The notes under the pieces: generated by a model
Seen by the model: only the letters and a program-made list of their open reading frames with translations
The model's database searches: none
What the model was told of the DNA's origin: nothing
Translations under genes and position numbers: made by a program
Assembly: GCA_944472155.2 (NCBI GenBank)
Contig: OX235277.1
Span: forward strand, 35,102,804 to 35,166,803
DNA: 64,000 bases
Source of the DNA: Trichobilharzia szidati
Lineage: Eukaryota; Platyhelminthes; Trematoda; Strigeidida; Schistosomatidae
Direction of reading: 5' to 3'
Shown: positions 57,667-64,000 of the stretch, one piece after another
Layout: the number at the start of each line of letters is the position of its first letter
Numbering within the stretch: position 1 is the stretch's first letter

Positions 57667-57878
57667 TCGCTATCTGCCACCGTAAGGGTTAGCCAGGTTT
57701 CCGTCAGTATTATGATTTTGGAGTTCAGCTGTGATTGTAGGTATCTAAGTTCAGCTATTTTGCCTCTTAGACCTCTCACATTACTGTACAGGCAACTGGT
57801 AGTCAGTCTCACCACGTCCCCGTATTGGGGGGGTGGTTGACGTGATGTGGGTTGTCGGTTGAGGAGTTATCCTACGAA

Positions 57879-58547
57879 CTAGTTGGCCGATCCCCCGGGA
57901 ACTAGCCTGTTGGCGTTTTCTTCTTCTGATTCAATCGGAGCACTTGGATGACACTGGCTATCATCGTCCGTGCTGCACCGCTGTATTGTGACTAGGGGTT
58001 GGGGGTGTTCCATGACAACATTTTGTTCTCTCCTTTGGGTACGAGGCCGGCTCTCGCAGCAGCGAATGTGTCTGCTGACCTTGTCTTTGGTCTCGTACCA
58101 TCTCTGGAGAGCAATGGTCAAGTGGTCTCGGGAGCTGAACTTAACAGCTAACAGACGTGGAGTGTTAATTGACATTAGGTGAGTGGGTCGAGGCAGTTTA
58201 AAAATAGAGACAGCCCCTGAACTTCCCAGACCCATCTGGGATGCCAACCATCTTCATTGCTGTACATCGTGACAGTGTTTCTCACAAGCGTTCCCAGTTG
58301 CCAGTTCGGGAATGCCGTGAACAACCATGGAGGCAGAAGGAATAAGCTCTGGCGACTCCCTCGCCATCTGTCTTTCCTTCCATGGCCTATCTGGCCTAAC
58401 ACGTATATTGCAGGTCCTCCCTATAGAAAGGACTTGGGAAGTCAATAAAACTTTTTCGGCATCTTCGGTAGAGCCTAGTGTTACCCTCAGTGGGGATGGT
58501 TTGCCTTGAGGAGCAGCAGTGCCCTTATACAATCTGCACAGTTTCAC
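57879..58547 (-). pseudogene. CR1-like ORF1, C-terminal part
   Basis: Overlapping frames (58,547-58,254 and 58,247-57,879). The first continues from NCVILFNVPDCSSS (another frame, about 58,660-58,600) through VKLCRLYKG and SPLRVTLGSTEDAEKVLLTS, an RNA-recognition-like beta-alpha-beta arrangement. The end is Ser/Glu-rich. This is the nucleic-acid-binding protein of the LINE; frameshifts separate the parts. Confidence 0.6.
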
Positions 58548-58657
58548 TGGTTGGATGTCCAGACCCAGTGTGCTACATAAGTTGGACCACTGTTCCTGAT
58601 CAAACAGGGCCCTGTTTTCTAGCAGACTACTGCTACAGTCTGGTACATTGAAGAGGA

Positions 58658-59569
58658 TTACGCAATTTGATCCACTAACCGTGGATTTAGGTTCGGTCCT
58701 CGCACATTTGTCATCCCCTCTAAGACCGTTTGTTTCGTCTGGTGCGACTGGATATTATTGTGTGTCTCAGTGCCGTGGCCACTATTACTGGTGGACGGTA
58801 ACGGTCTTTTCCCAGCGACAGATACCCTTGGTGCTTCAACCTCTGTGTCTGGGGCAGTTATGGCAGGAATTGCAAGTATAACCGGTGTGGATTTTGGTAT
58901 CCTCGATTTACGTGCAATTGTGCTGTTTTCCGAGTTGGTGGGAGTAGAACGTTTCACGTTTTTCCCTGATACCTCTACGCCATCTTTAGCTTTTAAGGAA
59001 CTACAAGAGGCTGCATCAGGACGGAAACTTGGGCATATGTACCAGAAACATGGACATGGGTTCTTACGCATACAATCGTAATATACTTTTGGTACCCTTG
59101 TGCCGCATCTACAACGTACCTATTGCTTGCAAAAGTTGCATTCGAAAGCAGAGTCTACTTGTTCGACAACAGAATCGCAGACCTTGCAATCGTGTGCCTT
59201 CTTAGGGAACGTTTTCGTCGTCTTGCGACGTCGTGAACGTTTCTTTTCGGCCTTCCTGTTTGTTTCAAGGCCTACCGTGGATATGGGTGTCATACTATTC
59301 CCACTTTGTGCAGATATGCCACTCGCCTCTATTAACTTAGTCGTGTTAACAGGGATGGAGCCACATCCGCTTAGTTGACTTTTCACAGTTTCACTGTAGG
59401 ACTGCGGCGACATGGGCAATCTGTCCACGCAGGGAATATTCACCCTGGTCTTCAAGACCGGTATGCGAGAGTCCATCACCTTCACCTGTTTGCCTAATTT
59501 GGCTGGAGCCCTGGTGACTACGGTGTATGGTCTCCCATTACTTATCTTAGGGTGAGAATCTATCGTCAT
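58658..59569 (-). pseudogene. CR1-like ORF1, N-terminal part with PHD-like zinc finger
   Basis: The frame starts MTIDSHPKISNGRPYTVVTR. Near 59,170-59,030 comes a Cys-rich module (CKVCDSVVEQVDSAFECNFC, then CRCG, CMRKNPCPCFWYIC) like the PHD/zinc-finger of CR1 ORF1 proteins. A TAG (59,120-59,122) lies inside the finger, probably at a former Trp codon. The same frame continues as 59,071-58,658, rich in Ser, Thr and Pro. Confidence 0.65.
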
Positions 59570-59899
59570 ATTACTCCTAAATTAATATCGATGATTAAAA
59601 AATAAGAGACAGTGGAGTTTTGTCCAATAGACTGACAACAGAAGACAGTAGAAAGCACAGAACAGAAAGATAAAGTATATAAGTAAAAGCTTTTGACTTT
59701 ACCCGTAACCTTCGGGTTATTCGGCTTCACAACAATCATGTCACAGACCAACAAGTCCTCTATATTTGAAAGAGTAAGGGGAATGTTGCTACAGAAGTAG
59801 CACCTGAAGCATAGGCAGTAGTTCGAGACAGTGGGAAGTACCACACACAGGCTCGGTGAAGAAGAAATGGTTGAATAAAATTCGCCGGATAGGAAGATC

Positions 59900-61635
59900 A
59901 GGTTCCCCAAATGAATTATTCACAAAAGTGGATATTTTATGTTGGAGAGAAAGACTGATAAGATTTTATTGTGATAATAATAATGTATATTTTCATATAA
60001 GCATAAATTTACATGAAAATGCATGCCATTTTTACAGGCACGATCAAGTGTGATATAATGTCAAATAGCAGATTGCCTACAAGTTAATAATGTTTCAACA
60101 GCTAAATATTTGATATATATGTAAATACACTCATTTTCTGACCCATGTCGTATCATTATTGAATTAAACAACAGTCCTCCAGGTTGCGCAGGAAAATCGA
60201 CTTCGTTTCGCTTACAACCCGTAGTTGTAGGCATGCGATAACCAACCAATATTGAGGTAAGTACCACGTTTACAATGGATAGTAAGCTGTTTTAGAAAAG
60301 TAAAGGTGCTAAGGTGAATCATTAAAGTGTAATGAAATAGGTAAATGCAATGTATCATTAATATATGCATTCATAAAGGAAATACAATGGGAGACTATAA
60401 TCCCTAGGCTGACAAAGTTCATTTGCAATGTATAATGCTACCCATATAGGTCTTACTATCATGATGTCCACTTTTGGTTTAATACAATTATCCACAAGCC
60501 GATTGTTTTTATTTCATACCTTTATGTGTATTTGGTGCACAACCGTACCCTATAAAGAATAGGAATAGAATAAGTCGAATCAAATTCATAAAGAGCTATA
60601 AAATGTTAGGTTTAGTGGAACATAATGAGCAAGTGAAGACGTTATTAGAAAGTGAATGAGATAATACATTGTTAAGTGATATTCGAAGATTCGACAAAGG
60701 AAAGCATGTTAATTTATAAGATGCCCCATAAATCTGTGCAGAGTCCACGTGGTCGCATCTCAGCAATAGGCTGACCGAATGGTATATGTTTAGAGGCAGA
60801 AGCATGATCTGTCTAGGCGATCATTATTATCTTTTTCAAGATAAAGATTCAAGCCCTTACAGAAATCTCAAGCCGTCAAACTGCATATTTCTGTTCCTGC
60901 AGAATGGGGCGATTCACCTTAGTGTCCACCACCATAACTACTGATCAGCATACGCCACCCCCGCTCCTTTCATGATGTTAGGCTCTGATTGTTATGGCTA
61001 CAGCAAATATATTGCTTGGTTCCAGACACGTTCGTACCTCACATTCCATTTCCCTAGCTTTCTTAGTGAGTGCTTCCAATAGATCTCCACGTACAGATTT
61101 ATGAACATATTATATTTGTGTGTATGCATCCTAATGAACAGATAAGTTTATAAGATGTTAAACCCTTGACGAGTAAAAAGAATAGGTTTTGTGAATAGTG
61201 GAGCAAGATTCAGCAGAACACTATAGTTAGAGTTCAGTGTAGGTAGTATGAACTGAAGGTAAGGTCGGTTGGCAGGACTTATTGTACTAAATTGTCATGA
61301 CAGTCTTTTATATAGTAAGCATTTGACATTGCAAAGTAACCAGTCTACACATATTATAAAACGATATTAACACAGAACCAACAGAATTTTAACATTTGGC
61401 TAACAATACTGCAGTGTGTGTATCCTGAAAAAGGGTAGTTAGTCTTACAAGGAGCCGTAAAGTAAATCAAACTATATATGAAAAGAGTGTAATCAATATT
61501 ATAATTCGTATTATCAAAGAATACATTAAGCTCAGTAATTGAGTGTTATAAGGGAAACAAGCGTGGTAAAGCAAGAGAACATTTGCTGCATAAATATCTT
61601 AATCATTTAAAGTATTGTAATGACAATCAAATTCA
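59900..61635. other. AT-rich gene-free stretch
   Basis: No paired splice sites, element protein or RNA gene were recognised. It includes the boundary upstream of the CR1-like LINE. Confidence 0.4.
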
Positions 61636-61880
61636 AGAATTGATTATGCATAAATCACAGTGTTGTACAGTAATATTAACTGATGACTTTTCGAGAACAT
61701 ATTATTTCTCATAACCATATGAAGTCACTTACAGTTTTTGCTTCATTTATATATATATATATACATATGCATTTATATATTCATGAATATAAATGAAGTA
61801 AAAAGTTGTATGAGTGACTTGATATAATATGTACAACACTGTGATTTATCACAATAAAATCTTATCTATAGTGTAGTTAT
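61636..61880. repeat. Foldback element, fourth copy (inverted relative to the 52.7-kb copy)
   Basis: Reverse complement of 52,655-52,930 with few changes: outer GTGATTTATCACAATAAAATC arms and the inner TTCATTTATATATA palindrome. Confidence 0.8.
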
Positions 61881-62041
61881 ACACCACAGTGCCAAAGTTT
61901 TATATTTATATAAAATGGGCCTATAATTTCTGAAGCTCTGACATGAGAATTGGCACTAGCATCGCTTGTCAATTCCTTTAATGTGTGATTAAGCACCTTT
62001 TCAAAGGAGGCCAATGTGCTTACCAGCTGCATTTCCGTTGG
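61881..62041 (-). mobile_element. 3' end of the 50-kb type LINE (inverted copy, interrupted)
   Basis: Reverse complement of 52,500-52,650. The match stops at ACCAACGG (62,041) and resumes at about 63,956-64,000, which matches about 52,450-52,497. A CR1-like LINE sits between. Confidence 0.75.
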
Positions 62042-62072
62042 TTGTTTGTTCCAACACTTGTTCTAACACTCC

Positions 62073-63386
62073 ATGGAATCGGGGGAACTGCCAAAGGAAT
62101 GGAAAAGAAGCATCCTATCTTCGATGTTCAAGGGTGGGAATAGGCAAAATCCCACCAGTTATAGACCAGTAGCTCTACTTCCAGTGGTATCAAAAGTGCT
62201 GGAAAGTATAATTGATGATCACATCTGGGAATATCTGGATAGGTCTAAAATACTCCATGAAGCCCAACACGGTTTCAGGAAAGGAAGATCCTGCGTCACT
62301 AACTTATTATCAGCTTGTGACGACTGGACATCATGCTGGGATATGAACGTTCCAGTCCATGTGATCACTCTAAACTTTGAGAAGGCATTTGACACTGTTC
62401 ACCATGACCTTCTCCTACACAAAATAAGCCAGGTAGGTTTAGGTAAACCACTTCTGTTATGGTTGAAGGACTACCTAACTGAAAGGAAATTTTGCACCAA
62501 GGTCAATCGAGTCCGGTCATCTTGGCATAGCTCGTTATCAGGAGTGTCGCAGGGTTCTATCCTGGGACCACTGATGTTCTTGATTTTTATCAATGATCTA
62601 CCATGCCGTCTAAGCTGCCCGGCTCTTCTCTATGCTGACGACGTGAAGATATGGAGGGCGATAAAGTGTCCGGAGGACTCACATAGACTGCAGGCAGATC
62701 TAAGGCTTCCGGAAGACTGGGCGGTGGCCAGTGGCATGACTTTCAGCCTGAAAAAGTGCAAAGTAGTGAAGTTACGCACCTGTAGACTGCAGAATGCAAG
62801 TTATACCTTGTGCAATGAAAGCCTGTCCTGCACAACGTCGGAACGTCACTTAGGTCTAGTTCTAACGGAAAAAATGGGCACAAGCGTAAATTACAGGGGT
62901 GACGTAGCGAGGGCATATGCGGTCATACACTTTACACATAGACAATTAGGTGCACTCACTCCTGAGCTCTTTCTAAGGTTGTATAAAACATACGACAGAC
63001 CGCATCTTGAGGTGCATAATATCATTGCACCCCCACTGATTCGAAGAGACGCCAACCCCTTGGAAAGAGTCCAACGATGGGCAACAAAAGCAGTGGTTGG
63101 TCTCCGAAATAAACCATATGTTGAAAGGCTGAAGAAATTAGGCCTATTCACACTTAGCTACCGTCGTCTTAGGGGGCATTTAATTACTGCCTACAAAATA
63201 ACAAATGAGCAGAATCACCCAAACAAAGGTGTTCTGCCATTGAGTAGGTATAGGCTCCCTCGTGGAAATCCTAGAAGGATAGCTCATCAGAGGGCAAGGA
63301 CCCGGGTGCGCTCCCACTTCTTTTCGCTGCGGGTTTGCCGTCCCTGGAATTCCTTACCGGCAGATGTAGCTAAGGAACGCCTTTAA
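62073..63386 (+). pseudogene. CR1-like reverse transcriptase, longest open frame in the window (437 aa)
   Basis: Covers fingers to thumb: WKRSILSSMFKGGNRQNPTS, YRPVALLPVVSKVLE, HGFRKGRSCVTNLLSAC, motif B (SGVSQGSILGPLMFLIFIND), motif C LLYADDVKIW (intact) and thumb GLVLTEKMGTSVNY. Motif A reads ITLNFEKAFDTVHH, with AAC (62,373-62,375) where relatives have Asp, so the catalytic Asp is lost. The end is also shifted: in the next frame the bases continue NAFKRRLDNHAAKHG to about 63,447. The first Met is internal to the original protein, so this is not an intact gene. Confidence 0.82.
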
Positions 63387-63449
63387 GCGAAGGCTGGACA
63401 ACCATGCAGCGAAACATGGACTTCATCCAAATGGCCTTTCCCCTTAAAA

Positions 63450-63955
63450 TCGCATACACCATTCAGCGGTAGACAATTAAACTTGTCGTTTTACTTCTTC
63501 ACATTCTCTTAAGTCTGACTCTCCTGACAGCTTTAACTACACTATTATTAATATTATTATTATTATCATTATTACTGGTTAATATACCGGTTGACTGACT
63601 GTTGTTACGTTTTCTTATTCTTTTTCTGTCTGTTAGTCTGAATAACTTCACTAATTATATCTATTGTTGTTATTATTTCTTGTCTGTTGACGACGATACC
63701 GAAGGACCAACTGGTGAAGGGATCAACTCCATTCACAGTAGTAAGTCTTAACACACCTCATACTGCAAACCGGCTATAATTAATCCCTGCACTACTCCTT
63801 TTGGAGTCAACCAAAGCTACGGCAGTCGAGTGGCGGGACGAGCTACGCAGACGTTTACCAAAGATCAGGAACCTCTACCTCACAATCAAGAGGCGAGCAC
63901 AAAGAAATCAAATTGGTTTATACTAGCTCGCAAAAACGACATTGGATAATGGATA
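63450..63955 (+). other. 3' UTR of the CR1-like LINE
   Basis: Noncoding, with a TTATTA-rich part near 63,545-63,570 and a 270-bp conserved end shared with two other places in the window. Confidence 0.7.
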
Positions 63956-64000
63956 TATGAGCATATCTAATTAGGAAACACTTTTGTCTGGTGACTATTT
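63956..64000 (-). mobile_element. Continuation of the interrupted 50-kb type LINE (cut by the window edge)
   Basis: Reverse complement resembles about 52,450-52,497 (AGACAA.AGTGTTTC.TAATT and ATGCTCATATAT). Confidence 0.65.

Larger units (their letters stand above)
54357..59900 (-). mobile_element. CR1-like LINE, nearly full length, defective
   Basis: Order on the minus strand: ORF1 (59,569 to about 57,880), endonuclease (about 57,800-56,848), reverse transcriptase (56,767-55,042), C-terminal remnant (about 55,030-54,840) and 3' UTR (to about 54,357). The 3' UTR is shared with 52.93 and 63.69 kb. The 3' end abuts sequence homologous to the flank of the terminal exon, so it is an insertion. 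Stops, frameshifts and a nested SR2-like insertion make it inactive. Confidence 0.82.
62042..63955 (+). mobile_element. CR1-like LINE, 5'-truncated, inserted into the 50-kb type LINE
   Basis: Begins inside the RT (no endonuclease) and ends with the same 3' UTR as 52.93 and 54.36 kb (CTGTTGACGACGATACCGAAG at about 63,680). Both flanks match one LINE copy, so the insertion is direct evidence of relative age: the 50-kb type is older. Target-site duplication is not clear. Confidence 0.82.

Overview
This is eukaryotic, intron-rich, AT-rich DNA dominated by transposable elements. The element types (an RTE/SR2-like LINE, CR1-like LINEs, Penelope-like elements with GIY-YIG domains, a Ty3/gypsy fragment, tRNA-derived SINEs) and the run of very short symmetric exons point to a trematode flatworm, most likely a blood fluke of the Schistosoma type. 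That assignment is an inference from element families. No rRNA, tRNA gene, CRISPR array or bacterial-style operon is visible.

The centrepiece is a probable minus-strand, micro-exon-type secreted-protein gene running from about 34,993 down to at least 4,379 and possibly 722. It opens with a signal-peptide exon (34,945-34,993), followed by exons of 51, 273 and 249 bp. It then enters a tandem array (about 7,103-27,500) in which a unit of about 7,154 bp is present nearly three times. Each unit carries tiny exons: X (54 bp), Z (57 or 66 bp), Yb (54 bp) and one or two Ya (54 bp). The internal exons are multiples of three and phase 1-1, so any number of cassettes could be joined without breaking frame. 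The encoded repeats are Pro/Glu-rich, poly-Glu and Thr-rich. Inside the unit, a smaller repeat of about 804 bp copies the Ya exon.

Each unit also carries, in the opposite orientation, one intronic copy of an RTE/SR2-like LINE (endonuclease plus reverse transcriptase). The three LINE copies share the same stops and a 4-bp insertion in the FADD catalytic motif. The element was therefore dead before the array expanded and was amplified as a passenger.

Left of the array (1-7,100) lie a dispersed repeat shared with 42-46 kb, a Penelope-like fragment, a SINE and two more candidate minus-strand micro-exons. Right of it (27.5-42 kb) lie the gene's 5' exons among Penelope-like fragments, a long foldback repeat and two decayed RTE copies. 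From 42 to 46 kb is a second copy of the left-hand repeat, split by 2.3 kb that contains a foldback element, a degenerate telomere-like tract and a terminal exon on the minus strand. A paralogue of that terminal exon lies at 54.2 kb on the plus strand, preceded by a 27-bp micro-exon.

From 46 to 64 kb is nested transposon territory: a gypsy fragment; a CR1/jockey-like LINE (50.4-52.6 kb); a nearly full-length CR1-like LINE on the minus strand (54.4-59.9 kb) that itself contains a 134-bp SR2-like insertion with a 12-bp target-site duplication; and a 5'-truncated CR1-like copy (62.0-63.95 kb) inserted in an inverted copy of the 50-kb LINE. All gene calls rest on reading frames and splice motifs only; no transcript evidence was available.
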